From the IMG/VR virus record IMGVR_UViG_3300002835_000620, positions 1 through 34,121 of that record: a DNA stretch of 34,121 bases; one strand, given 5' to 3'. This document shows, one piece after another, positions 18,101-26,900 of this stretch. Both the position numbers and the translations under genes were made by a program. The notes beneath the pieces were generated by a model. That model was given only the letters and a program-made list of their open reading frames with translations. It ran no database searches and was not told the DNA's origin. How positions within the stretch are numbered: the stretch's first letter is position 1; every line of letters starts with the position of its first letter. This stretch comes from a virus.

Positions 18101-21100
18101 TACCACTAAGGGTTTCGTTTCCAGTAATAGTAGAATTACCCACTAAAGTTTGAGTTCCAATAACATTTAAGTTTTGAACTCTAGTACTACCACTTACATC
18201 TAATGCAAATGTTGTTGATGGGTTTTGATTTATACCTAAACTACCAGTAATTATTGTATGTGCGGTTGATATTACAGTATTTCTACCACCAATAATATCA
18301 ACTTTCTTTAAATTAGTATTATTTAATAAAGATGTTGGTTGGGTTGCTTGTGCAGTTAGTGTTGTAACTGAACTACCTCTTGTCAAATATACATTAAAAG
18401 TTCCGGCAGCACTAGTACAAGCCTGCACAAACACCCATATTTCAGGATTAGTTGCACTTGCAGTATCACCTACTATAAAACTATTTATAGTTGTATTATT
18501 TAATCTACTATATGGATGTACAATTATATCAGTTCCCTGATTATATGCCCCCACTATAAAAGTCACTTCACCACCATATCCATTATTATCCCAACTACTT
18601 TCAATATAAGTTGATAATGTTTGTTGACCATAAGTTGTGTATGAATTATGTATTCTTATATAAGCAGCGGGGTCTCCGGGATTTCTAACTAATGTTAATT
18701 TTGTATTATAAACATTACCACCTCTAATGTACTCACCAGTTATACCTCTGATTATTGTTACATCATTTCGTAATCTAGTAGAACCACTAACATCTAATGT
18801 AAATCCACCATTTACAGTTGAACCAACGGTTAAGTTACCACTAATGGTTTCGTTTCCAGTTACCGCAAGAGTTGTACCATTAAATGTTAAGTTTGCCTCA
18901 ACACTTGCGTTTGGAGCAGTTCCGTTTAATGTAATTACACCATTATCAGTTGTACCTGTCAATGAAAGTAAACCAGAAGAACCAGAAGAACCAGATGTAC
19001 CGCTTGTACCGCTTGTTCCAGATGAACCACTACTTCCAGAAGAACCACTACTACCGCTTGTTCCGGAAGTACCTCGTGTCCCAGATGTTCCGGATGTTCC
19101 AGAAGTACCGCTTGTTCCAGAAGTTCCAGAAGTACCGCTTGTTCCACTAGCACCAGTTGCTCCAGAAGAACCACTACTTCCAGAAGAACCACTACTTCCA
19201 GATGAACCACTACTACCGCTTGTTCCAGAAGTACCTCGTGTCCCAGATGTTCCAGAAGTTCCAGATGTACCGCTTGTACCACCAGTACCAGCAGTTCCCA
19301 TTGTACCACTTGAACCAGATGTTCCAGAAGTACCAGATGTTCCACTTGTGCCGGAAGTACCACTACTACCGCTTGTTCCAGAAGTACCACTTGTACCCCC
19401 ACTACCAGATGTTCCGGCTGCTGCTAACCAAGTTGTACCATTGTATCGATATATGTTTGTATCAGCTGTGTTATAATATATTTGTCCAGCTTTTGTTCCC
19501 GTTGGGTTTGATGGATATGCTGGAATTCTTAATGAACCACTAATATCTACCGAACCAGTGAATTCTTGTGTATCATTTGTTGCATCACCAAATTTGTTAC
19601 TCCCACTTGCGTATATTAATGATGATGAAATATATTGTACTAATATTTGTTGTGCTCTGATTGTACCACCAACCGTTAAGTTGCCACTAAGGGTTTCATT
19701 TCCAGTTACCGTTAAAGTAGTACCATCGAATCTAAGATTAGCCTCCGCAGTTACGTTTGGAGATGCACCATTAAGAGTAATTACACCATTATCGGTTGTA
19801 CCACTTATAGATAATGCTCCAGAAGTACCAGATGTTCCGCTTGTACCGCTAGTACCAGATGTACCACTTGTACCCGAAGAACCTCCACTACCAGCAGTTC
19901 CGTTTGTTCCACTTGAACCCGATGAACCACTACTTCCGCTTGAACCACTACTACCAGATGTTCCGCTTGAACCAGATGTTCCAGATGAACCTCCACTTCC
20001 TGCAGTTCCGTTTGTTCCAGAAGAACCAGAAGAACCAGATGAACCAGATGTTCCGCTTGTTCCACTTGTTCCGCGTGTACCAGATGTACCACTTGTTCCA
20101 GATGTTCCAGAAGAACCCCCACTACCAGCAGTTCCACTACCACCACCAGCTCCAGTTACACCACTACTACCACTCGTTCCAGATGTTCCAGATGTTCCAC
20201 TTGAACCAGTAGTTCCAGAAGAACCACTACTACCTGATGAACCCGAAGTACCTACAGTTCCAGAAGAACCAGAAGTACCTGATGTACCCGAAGTACCAGC
20301 AGTTCCCGAAGAACCACTACTACCAGATGAACCACTACTACCAGATGAACCACCAGCTCCAGTTATACCACTTGTACCGGAAGTACCAGATGTTCCACTT
20401 GTACCAGATGTTCCAGAAGTTGCGGATGTACCACTCGTTCCAGAAGAGCCAGTTGTACCAGATGAACCAGTTGTTCCACCACTACCAGATGTACCAGATG
20501 AACCAGTAGTACCACTACTACCACTTGAACCAGAAGTTCCAGAAGTACCTCCACTACCAGATGTACCAGAAGAACCAGATGAACCAGATGAACCAGATGA
20601 ACCAGATGTACCACCACTACCAGCAGTTCCTCTTGTACCACTACTACCGCTTGTTCCAGAAGTACCAGAAGTACCAGAAGTTCCGCTTGTTCCAGAAGAA
20701 CCCCCACTACCAGATGTACCACCACTACCAGACGAACCATCCGTACCAGATGAACCAGATGAACCAGATGAACCACCACTACCGCTTGTACCACCACTAC
20801 CGCTTGTACCAGATGAACCACCACTACCGCTTGTTCCAGATGTTCCAGAAGTACCAGAAGTACCAGATGATGCAGCTGCAGTTCTTCTACCAACCACACC
20901 AGTAGTTGTATTAAGTACTAAGAATTCTTGCGTTGTATTATCGGTAGTTACATTGGTATTATCAAATCTAACACTACCAGAAACTGCTAAACTACCACTT
21001 ATACCTAACGAACCTGTTATTTCTTGTTTATCGTTACTTGCATCACCAAATTTGTTTGAACCAGATGAAAAAATAATTGATGATGATATATAAGTTACTT

Positions 21101-21890
21101 TTAATTCAGTTGCGTTTATTGTACCACCAACACTTAAATTTCCAGTTATTGTTTCATTACCAGTGATGGTTTGATTTCCAATCACACTTGAATTACCCAC
21201 TAAAGTTTGAGAACCAGTTATTCTTAGTGCACCAGATATAAAAGTTGAACCACTTATATCAAATTGAGTTGTTGGTGTTTTTCTTATACCAACATTTCCA
21301 CCACCATTTGCTAAAATTACATTAGATGTTGATGCCCTATTAAGATATAAATCTACATTTGTTGAATCTATTCTACCATTAGATGGTGTAATTGCAATTG
21401 TTCTACCATTAGTAGTTGCGGTTATTGAAATTGAAGTATCGGGTGCGTTTACATTAATACCACCACTAACTATGTTTAAATTTCCACCATTTATGTTTTC
21501 ACTACCACTAATATTTAATGAACCACTTATCGTTGTATTTGTATTTACAACTAATCCTAAATTTGGTGAAATTACTGCTTGTGCTGAACCTGATTTAATT
21601 CTATCCAAATCACCAATTGAAGATGCATTGATATTCGTTAAACCACTACCATTTCCTGTAAATAATGATGCCGATACTGAACCACTAAATTGTGAATTTG
21701 CATTTATTTGTAATGTTGCTCCGTTTGGAGTCCCAATTTGATAAGTTTGTACGGCCGAACCACTTAGTTTACCAACAACACTTACCGATTCTGAAGTAGC
21801 AGTTAAAATAGATGAACCACTTACAAAAAGTGATACACTATTTACACTATTTTGATTTAACCCATTGGGACTTTTACCGTTGAACTCCAT
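15162..21890 (-). CDS. 2242-aa tail fibre with three Gly-X-Y arrays and a C-terminal S74 intramolecular chaperone
   Basis: A modular fibre. Residues 1-342 hold one [19 protein letters not shown] module, ISGS strands and a [14 protein letters not shown] segment. Gly-X-Y arrays lie at 343-691, 826-973 and 1353-1453. Each is followed by a [11 protein letters not shown] linker; arrays two and three follow a block ending [15 protein letters not shown]. After 1454 comes a receptor-region candidate with five repeats like [20 protein letters not shown]. The C-terminal ~92 residues are an S74 / endosialidase-type chaperone: SSIRYKENV start, [14 protein letters not shown] core and a [12 protein letters not shown] helix. 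In that family a Ser-x4-Lys pair drives self-cleavage after trimer folding; here Ser2151 and Lys2156 fit. The region before the chaperone probably forms the cell-binding tip. Confidence 0.92.
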   Translation of the reverse strand: MEFNGKSPNGLNQNSVNSVSLFVSGSSILTATSESVSVVGKLSGSAVQTYQIGTPNGATLQINANSQFSGSVSASLFTGNGSGLTNINASSIGDLDRIKSGSAQAVISPNLGLVVNTNTTISGSLNISGSENINGGNLNIVSGGINVNAPDTSISITATTNGRTIAITPSNGRIDSTNVDLYLNRASTSNVILANGGGNVGIRKTPTTQFDISGSTFISGALRITGSQTLVGNSSVIGNQTITGNETITGNLSVGGTINATELKVTYISSSIIFSSGSNKFGDASNDKQEITGSLGISGSLAVSGSVRFDNTNVTTDNTTQEFLVLNTTTGVVGRRTAAASSGTSGTSGTSGTSGSGGSSGTSGSGGTSGSGGSSGSSGSSGTDGSSGSGGTSGSGGSSGTSGTSGTSGTSGTSGSSGTRGTAGSGGTSGSSGSSGSSGSSGTSGSGGTSGTSGSSGSSGTTGSSGTSGSGGTTGSSGTTGSSGTSGTSATSGTSGTSGTSGTSGTSGITGAGGSSGSSGSSGSSGSSGTAGTSGTSGTSGSSGTVGTSGSSGSSGSSGTTGSSGTSGTSGTSGSSGVTGAGGGSGTAGSGGSSGTSGTSGTSGTRGTSGTSGTSGSSGSSGSSGTNGTAGSGGSSGTSGSSGTSGSSGSSGSSGSSGSSGTNGTAGSGGSSGTSGTSGTSGTSGTSGTSGALSISGTTDNGVITLNGASPNVTAEANLRFDGTTLTVTGNETLSGNLTVGGTIRAQQILVQYISSSLIYASGSNKFGDATNDTQEFTGSVDISGSLRIPAYPSNPTGTKAGQIYYNTADTNIYRYNGTTWLAAAGTSGSGGTSGTSGTSGSSGTSGTSGTSGTSGTSGSSGTMGTAGTGGTSGTSGTSGTSGTRGTSGTSGSSGSSGSSGSSGSSGSSGATGASGTSGTSGTSGTSGTSGTSGTSGTRGTSGTSGSSGSSGSSGSSGTSGTSGTSGSSGSSGLLSLTGTTDNGVITLNGTAPNASVEANLTFNGTTLAVTGNETISGNLTVGSTVNGGFTLDVSGSTRLRNDVTIIRGITGEYIRGGNVYNTKLTLVRNPGDPAAYIRIHNSYTTYGQQTLSTYIESSWDNNGYGGEVTFIVGAYNQGTDIIVHPYSRLNNTTINSFIVGDTASATNPEIWVFVQACTSAAGTFNVYLTRGSSVTTLTAQATQPTSLLNNTNLKKVDIIGGRNTVISTAHTIITGSLGINQNPSTTFALDVSGSTRVQNLNVIGTQTLVGNSTITGNETLSGNLTVGGTIRAQQILVQFISSSLIYSSGSNKFGDATNDTQEFTGSVDISGSLRIPAFATNPVGTKAGQIYYNTSDTNIYRYNGSAWLAAAGTSGSGGTSGSSGTSGSSGTSGTSGTSGTSGTSGTRGTSGSSGASGASGSSGSSGSSGTSGASGASGSSGASGSSGSSGTSGAGTSGTSGTSGAGTSGTSGVLALTGTTDNGVITLNGTAPNATVESNLTFDGTTLTIAGNINTGPGATEVHLMNQNIQTTDSPTFATLNLTNAGNAINFSNANEVILEHTSNSTPVAFDMRKGGTSFSDDGTYGTLHLTRTNHNNSATSVGSNLHFQLKDSGGTIREYAGIGGRKTEAGAAGGALHFYRYNRAELGYWNATGLYATAFYDSANTAYYVDPATFTELFGGIRNSGAHATSQIINRLPAANNGNGTGIVQLQMWCSEPNVSWEGAGFGYNVTNDGGSPSGFGRLNTSFGQGYMRFASSGDIYFYNTNTSGTRVTNMELYPNNTVLFNNYATGGNSLRAPIFYDSNDTGYYTDPRSTSVLWDLTITGASNKYLYINPGNGYEAMVRYNGGSGSGWYVGKRVTSQLVGTESFHFYSEAAGQTVGGIDTSGNMFARDSMRAPIFYDRDNTGYYADPLSTSIFNQLRFGTSTNTGRFDGESTWGVRFRTNDGYIWFGPANSGHAHMYTDRPNFYFNVPLTVNDGSYINTGDIRSAIFYDRSDTGFYFDGNGTTRWQGTDDYSKMRIGLTAKGNFRRNDYTGDSNYWVGTMGWGTTDFISAFGWGSGFIDTWGGIPNSPGDTSHYVGVQAHHYVAGYNNGYGIQIVGGPIQGLWHTSYWNTKRAWYKIAMYGLNESSGVFWSTIIYDSNNSGYYCDPDGTTNLNVLNCISLTETSSIRYKENVVSLNKSLDKVLLLRGVTYNRKGSDDTEIGVIAEEVADIVPEIINFTKSGEADSVSYGRITALLIEAIKEQQQQINELKALLGK
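15165..15440 (-). other. Predicted self-cleaved S74 chaperone domain of the 2242-aa fibre
   Basis: The 92 residues from Ser2151 (SSIRYKENV) to the end. The Ser-x4-Lys spacing matches the known S74 pattern (SDxxLK-type). The family releases this domain by cutting just before the Ser, here between Thr2150 and Ser2151. A Gln-rich helix closes it. Cleavage itself is inferred. Confidence 0.75.
15469..16983 (-). repeat. Five dispersed FYD-x-x-NTGYY-x-DP motifs in the 2242-aa fibre
   Basis: Copies lie near 16909-16983 ([14 protein letters not shown]), 16489-16560 ([14 protein letters not shown]), 16186-16257 ([14 protein letters not shown]), 15907-15978 ([14 protein letters not shown]) and 15469-15540 ([14 protein letters not shown]). 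They are separated by 280-440 bases of unique sequence. Together they divide the distal fibre into repeated domains, probably successive trimeric head units. Confidence 0.8.
17532..17834 (-). repeat. Third Gly-X-Y array of the 2242-aa fibre (101 residues)
   Basis: Residues 1353-1453. Begins after WLAAA and ends at [11 protein letters not shown]. Richer in GAS triplets than the other arrays ([10 protein letters not shown]). Confidence 0.93.
17835..18131 (-). repeat. Inter-array module, copy B ([12 protein letters not shown] ... WLAAA)
   Basis: Second copy of the module at 19416-19712, with [18 protein letters not shown] and [13 protein letters not shown] more diverged third copy lies near 20980-21180 ([29 protein letters not shown]). 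Confidence 0.85.
18972..19415 (-). repeat. Second Gly-X-Y array of the 2242-aa fibre (148 residues)
   Basis: Residues 826-973. Begins directly after WLAAA and ends at the [11 protein letters not shown] linker. Contains [16 protein letters not shown] twice. Confidence 0.93.
19416..19712 (-). repeat. Inter-array module, copy A ([12 protein letters not shown] ... WLAAA)
   Basis: Encodes a [18 protein letters not shown] start, [31 protein letters not shown] and [12 protein letters not shown]. It is nearly identical in protein, and very similar in DNA, to 17835-18131. This is a segmental duplication within the fibre gene. Confidence 0.85.
19818..20864 (-). repeat. First Gly-X-Y array of the 2242-aa fibre (349 residues)
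   Basis: Residues 343-691, built of [12 protein letters not shown] and GTA triplets, with Gly at nearly every third position and no proline seen. It includes repeats such as [16 protein letters not shown], which occurs twice near its 3' end. Confidence 0.93.
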
Positions 21891-21909
21891 TCAATTATGT
21901 TTTTTTATT

Positions 21910-22242
21910 TTATGTCAATTCTAATATTGAAACAATCACATCTGCTGAATTAGCTAATGAGGATGTTACCGAAAGTAAATCATTTGCTTCCATTACCACT
22001 TTTTGTTCTCCACCAACTAATACCGTTGAACCACCCTGTACAATTAAAGCATCTTTTACTAAAAATACTGCTTTATTTGCCGAAGTATCTCTCAACATTA
22101 CACTAACCGATATGTTTTGTGAAGCTACATTAGCCACATTTACACCAATTACCGTTGTTGTAGTTGCAGATGGTACAGTGTACACCCCAACTCCCGTTGA
22201 ACCAATTGAACCAGTTATACTATTTTTAAATATATTTGCCAT
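21910..22242 (-). CDS. Small beta-rich fibre-associated virion protein
   Basis: A 110-residue protein starting MANIFKNSITGSIG. Predicted strands alternate with small polar turns (VGVYTVPSATTTTVIGVNVAN, then ISVSVMLRD, AVFLVKDALIV and ADVIVSILELT), a pattern typical of small beta-sandwich virion proteins. Its last ~35 residues match the partial protein at 34011-34121, which also directly precedes a giant fibre. The leader holds AGGA about ten bases before the ATG, one of few possible Shine-Dalgarno matches in the window. The gap to the fibre gene is 19 bases. Role as an adaptor or cap for the following fibre is inference. Confidence 0.7.
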   Translation of the reverse strand: MANIFKNSITGSIGSTGVGVYTVPSATTTTVIGVNVANVASQNISVSVMLRDTSANKAVFLVKDALIVQGGSTVLVGGEQKVVMEANDLLSVTSSLANSADVIVSILELT

Positions 22243-22248
22243 CTTTTT

Positions 22249-22578
22249 TTATCCTAATGCAATAGCAAAAGCTAATGCGGTATCTAATACGTTTACACCA
22301 TCTACTTGAAATTGTCCTCCATCAATTACATTTATACTACCTTGAACTTGCTCCGAACCACTTATAAACACAGAACCAGTAATTCTTTGTCTATCCGTTG
22401 ATAATGTACCAACAGTTATTGTTCTTGTAACTGTTAAGTTTTCAAAAGTAGCAGTATTTACTTCAATTTGACCTTTAAATGAACCAGTAAAAGACCCAGT
22501 GAATGAACCACTTAAATTTGCATAGGCATTTGCCGATTGAATTATCGAACCCGAAAATATGGGACTTTGTATTTTCAT
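22249..22578 (-). CDS. Mini-fibre protein with SGSFTGSF repeats
   Basis: A 109-residue protein. Residues 20-35 contain [15 protein letters not shown], and a later part contains RITGSVFISGSEQVQGSINV. Both echo the strand-rich segments of the two giant fibres (for example [16 protein letters not shown] at the start of the 3322-aa fibre). It is first in a unit with the 110-aa and 2242-aa genes, with a 6-base gap to the next. It probably folds as a short beta-helical or trimeric fibre segment, perhaps a joint or collar for the following fibre. No catalytic motif is visible, and the function is not known. Confidence 0.7.
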   Translation of the reverse strand: MKIQSPIFSGSIIQSANAYANLSGSFTGSFTGSFKGQIEVNTATFENLTVTRTITVGTLSTDRQRITGSVFISGSEQVQGSINVIDGGQFQVDGVNVLDTALAFAIALG

Positions 22579-22602
22579 TTAATAGTTTGTAATGTTATAG
22601 AT

Positions 22603-22610
22603 ATAAATAT
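22603..22610 (-). promoter_or_regulatory. ATATTTAT motif before the 109-aa gene
   Basis: Exact ATATTTAT on the coding strand, 24 bases before the ATG at 22578, in a 46-base gap. Spacing is identical to that before the 132-aa gene. Promoter role inferred. Confidence 0.55.
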
Positions 22611-22624
22611 AAGTTATCTATCTT

Positions 22625-23068
22625 TTATGGTTTCTCCGGCCAAACTATACTGAAAGGGTCTGATTGATTTGTAATATCTCTCAAATCTTGTCTATATGAT
22701 TGGTAGGAAGTTTTAATACTTTCAGAAACATCCGATAATTGTGTCCAATCACACTCTGATAATAACTGATTTCTTAATTCTCTAATTTCACTCCATTTTA
22801 TTGCTAATCTTAATTCTTTTTCAGAATTAGAAGCATCTATTTGTACCCAATTTTGATAATATATACCATCCGTTAAAGTTGGAGTACCTTCGGATATGTT
22901 TTTAGTATAATCGTTTGGTTTTTGGGTTTGAGTTACTTCAAATACACCAAAATCACTTAATATTTCAGTTGGTATGTTTAACGGAAATGTATAAGTTTTA
23001 TTATCCACTCTAAATTGTTTTAAAGAGTATGGGTATGTTATTTCATTATCTATTATTCTTAAATACAT
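22625..23068 (-). CDS. Phage tail (fibre) assembly chaperone-like protein
   Basis: A 147-residue protein starting MYLRIIDNEI. I chose the ATG at 23068 because it lies one base after the upstream TAA (TAATATG); an in-frame ATG at 23098 would overlap the upstream gene by 29 bases. The C-terminus has IRELRNQLLSECDWTQL, then YRQDLRDIT and a terminal VWPEKP. This is the signature of the small tail-assembly chaperone family usually encoded just after fibre genes (Phage_tail_APC / tail-fibre-assembly type). Its place behind the fibre and the repeat protein suggests it helps fold or trimerise one of them. Family placement rests on the C-terminal motif; the N-terminal 90 residues are not recognised. 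Confidence 0.8.
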   Translation of the reverse strand: MYLRIIDNEITYPYSLKQFRVDNKTYTFPLNIPTEILSDFGVFEVTQTQKPNDYTKNISEGTPTLTDGIYYQNWVQIDASNSEKELRLAIKWSEIRELRNQLLSECDWTQLSDVSESIKTSYQSYRQDLRDITNQSDPFSIVWPEKP

Positions 23069-23069
23069 A

Positions 23070-23972
23070 TTATTTGAAAGTTGATGGTATTGATGCAAAG
23101 TTAGTTAATCCAGTACAATTTCTAAATGCACCAGTTCCAAAAGGTGTTGGCGTTCTTAACCAAATTGTAGGAGCAGTTCCACTAATACTATTTGTTGTAG
23201 ATGTCATATAATACACATTTTGAAAAGTTGAAACCGCTGTATTAAAGGTAAATTGAATTACACCAGATGTTATTGCTGCACATTGTCTAAATGTTTGTGA
23301 AAAGTTTACTACATCAGGACATAAATCAAATAAAGTCAAAGGTACGGTTGTTAATGATACACATCCGTAAAATGTAGATGTAAAATCAGTTGCTAAAGGT
23401 ACATTATTAAACAATCCAGAAGGAACTGAAGTTATTTGGGTAAATGAAAATGCACTACTAAATATTTGTGCATTAGGTGAAAAATTAAACATATCAGATG
23501 GAATTGATGTTAATCCAGTTCTTGACATAAATCCCGTCCAATCAATCATTTCATCTAAACCATCATATCCACCAACTGCAGATAAAGATGCGGAGGATGG
23601 AATTGATGTTAAAAGATTACATCCTTGAAAGTTTAATCTTCTTAATCCATTTATACCAAATTGTACAATGGAAGTGTATAAACCACGATTAGATACACTA
23701 TTATTCACAGTAAATGCGGGCATAAACCCACTTATACTTATTGTATATGAACCTATGGATACATAATTATGTGTTAATGCTATATCCGATGATGATGTTA
23801 TTACATCACTACTACCATCTCCCCAATCGACAACAAAATTTGGAGTCAATCCCTCATAATCAAAAATAGGTAATCTAAATGCTCTGTTGGCAGTTGTAGT
23901 TGTTATTGTAACCTTAAATGGAAACAATTCACTACCTTCACCCGATGATGTTAATCTTCTAAATATTCCCAT
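23070..23972 (-). CDS. PKD-like plus BspA-type leucine-rich-repeat protein
   Basis: A 300-residue protein. Residues about 35-82 resemble a PKD-type beta domain (VVDWGDGSSDVIT, then HNYVSIGSYTISISG). Residues about 100-300 carry irregular repeats with LTSIPSSASL, LTSIPSDMF, ITSVPSGLFNN and LTTVPLTLFD cores plus F-x-x-[TA]-F-x-x-C elements, the pattern of BspA-like (DUF285-type) leucine-rich repeats of Bacteroidota and mollicute surface proteins. No signal peptide is visible, as expected for a virion protein. It starts 5 bases after the giant fibre stop and ends 1 base before the next start. I infer an accessory fibre tip or receptor-binding protein. Domain calls are fairly firm; the role is inference. 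Confidence 0.8.
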   Translation of the reverse strand: MGIFRRLTSSGEGSELFPFKVTITTTTANRAFRLPIFDYEGLTPNFVVDWGDGSSDVITSSSDIALTHNYVSIGSYTISISGFMPAFTVNNSVSNRGLYTSIVQFGINGLRRLNFQGCNLLTSIPSSASLSAVGGYDGLDEMIDWTGFMSRTGLTSIPSDMFNFSPNAQIFSSAFSFTQITSVPSGLFNNVPLATDFTSTFYGCVSLTTVPLTLFDLCPDVVNFSQTFRQCAAITSGVIQFTFNTAVSTFQNVYYMTSTTNSISGTAPTIWLRTPTPFGTGAFRNCTGLTNFASIPSTFK

Positions 23973-23977
23973 AACTT

Positions 23978-26900
23978 TTAATTCATGTTTAATCCGGTCA
24001 CAAATCCATAATAAGATGAGCCCCCATCAAATGTGTAAAATACTAATATATCCTCACCAGATGAAGTTAAAATTGGAGGTGTACCACCTACCCAATTTAC
24101 ACCACTCCAAGCTAATGAATGTGCTCCTGCGTTTACTGCTAATAATGTAAATCCAAATGCTTTTCCAGCAGGTGCATTTGAGAATGATATTGAACCATTT
24201 CCAGTAAAAGTTCTCTTAAAGTTGTTAGCAGTTGATAAATCAATTGATGCACCACTACCACTTCCTAAATCAGAGAAAGTTTCTCTGAAAGTTGTTGATG
24301 TTGTAAATCCAGTTGTAGATAAACTAGTTGATAGATTTACACCATTTGTTGCAATTATGTTTAAAGATGTGGGTGAAGTCAAATTAGGAGTTCCACCGGT
24401 ATAAATGTTAAATGCTGATGCGGATACGGGTCCAGTTGCTTGAATTGTACCAGTTACAGTTAATGTACTACCATCAAAAGTTAAATTACTTTCAACCCGT
24501 CCATTTGGTGCAGTACCATCTAATGTGATAACACCATTATCAGTAGTTCCTGTCAATGCTAAGAAACCACTTAAACCAGACGAACCAGATGTTCCAGCTC
24601 CAGATGTACCCGATGTTCCAGAAGTTCCAGATGAACCAAAATTTGTTCCATCTAATCCAGATGAACCAGAAGTTCCAGATGTACCATTTGTACCTTCACC
24701 AGATGTTCCAGACGTTCCAGACGTTCCTGATGTACCACTACTACCAAATAAAGTTCCATCTAAACCAGATGTACCAGACGTTCCCGATGTACCATCTGTT
24801 CCAGTTGAACCAGATGTACCAGACGTTCCTGATGTACCACTTGTACCAGACGAACCAAAGAATGTTCCATCTAAACCAGAAGTCCCAGAAGTTCCAGAAG
24901 TTCCAGATGTGCCATCTGTCCCAGATGTACCCGAAGTACCACTTGTTCCAGATGTTCCAGACGAACCAAAATATGTACCATCTAAACCAGATGTGCCAGA
25001 AGTTCCAGATGTGCCAGAAGTTCCATCAGTAGCATCAATTCCAGATGTTCCAGATGTACCACTTGTTCCAGAAGTTCCAAAGAAAGTTCCGTCTTGTCCA
25101 CTTGTACCAGATGTACCCGATGTACCAGAAGTTCCATTGGTAGCATCTAAACCAGATGTTCCAGATGTACCAGATGTACCATTTGTTCCAAAAAAAGTTC
25201 CATCTTGTCCACTTGTACCAGATGTACCACTCGTTCCGCTTGTACCATCGGTCCCAACACCAGATGAACCAGAAGTTCCGCTTGTACCAGATGAACCAAA
25301 GAATGTACCATCTACACCACTTGTACCAGATGTACCACTTTCGCCACTTGTACCAGATGAACCGCTTTCTCCACTTGTACCAGATGAACCGCTTTCTCCA
25401 CTTGTACCAGATGAGCCAAAGAATGTTCCATTTAAACCAGAAGTACCGCTTGTACCAGATATACCATCAGTACCACTAACACCAGATGAACCAGAAGTAC
25501 CGCTTTCTCCACTTGTACCAGATGAACCAAAGAATGTTCCATCTAAACCAGAAGTACCGCTTGTACCCGATGTACCAGAAGTTCCATCAGTCCCAGAAAT
25601 ACCGTTTGTACCACTTTCTCCACTTGTCCCACTTGTTCCAGATGAGCCAAACAATGTTCCATCTAAACCAGAAGTACCAGAAGTCCCAGAAGTTCCAGAT
25701 GTACCATCGGTCCCAGATGTACCAGAAGTTCCATCAGTACCAGAAGTTCCATCAGTACCGCTAGTACCAGATGTACCACTTTCACCACTTGTTCCGCTTG
25801 TTCCAGATGTACCACTTGTGCCTGAAGTACCAGATGTACCACTTGTGCCTGAAGTACCAGATGAACCAAATAAAGTTCCATCTAATCCACTTGTTCCAGA
25901 TGTACCAGATGTTCCATCGGTACCCGAAGTACCAGAAGTTCCATCAATACCGCTTGTACCAGATGTACCTGATATACCTGAAGTACCGCTTGTACCCGAA
26001 GTACCAGATGTTCCATCAGTTCCAGAAGTTCCGCTTGTTCCAGAACTACCATCACTACCACTTGTACCAGATGTTCCGCTTGTACCAGATGAACCTTCAG
26101 CCGATGTACCACTACTACCACTTGTACCAGATGTTCCATCACTACCACTTGTACCATTTGTACCACTTGTCCCACTTGTACCATCACTTCCAGAAGTTCC
26201 GCTTGTTCCGCTTGTTCCAGAAGTACCACTTGTACCTGATGTACCATCAGTTCCGCTTGTACCCGATGTACCATCAGTTCCGCTTGTACCCGATGTACCA
26301 TCGATTCCCGAAGTTCCAGAAGTTCCGCTTGTACCAGATGAACCGCTTGTACCAGATGTACCATCAGTTCCGCTTGTACCAGATGTACCATCCGTACCGC
26401 TTGTACCAGATGTACCGCTTGTACCAGATGTACCATCAGTCCCAACACCAGAAGTTCCAGATGAACCGGAAGTACCATCAGTTCCAGAAGTTCCACTTGT
26501 CCCATCTGTTCCAGAAGTACCGCTTGTACCAGATGTACCATCCGAACCAGTTGTACCACTACTTCCGCTTGTACCAGATGTACCATCAGTTCCGCTTGTA
26601 CCAGAAGTACCGCTTGTACCAGATGTACCGCTTGTACCAGATGTACCATCCGAACCAGTTGTACCACTACTACCAGAAGTACCGCTTGTTCCATCGGTTC
26701 CTGAAGTACCAGAAGTACCGCTTGTACCGCTTGTACCAGATGTACCGCTTGTACCAGATGTACCGCTTGTACCAGAAGTACCGCTTGTACCAGAAGTACC
26801 ATTTAACCCAGAAGTTCCCGATGTACCACTTGTTCCGCTTGTTCCACTTATACCACTTGTTCCAGAAGTACCAGAAGTTCCAGAAGTACCATTTGTACCA

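Noticed and set aside
17532-20864. Short-period DNA repeats that could suggest a CRISPR array or satellite
   Set aside because: The period is the 9-base Gly-X-Y codon unit inside one continuous reading frame, with no constant repeat/spacer structure.
22596-22621. Inverted repeat ATAGATA ... TATCTAT around the motif before the 109-aa gene
   Set aside because: Only about 7 AT-rich pairs with no T tract after it. Weak as a terminator and not seen at the other motif sites, so not called an operator.
23069-23098. Upstream ATG for the chaperone-like gene giving 157 residues
   Set aside because: It lies within the preceding coding sequence. The ATG at 23068 sits one base after the stop, the normal arrangement here.
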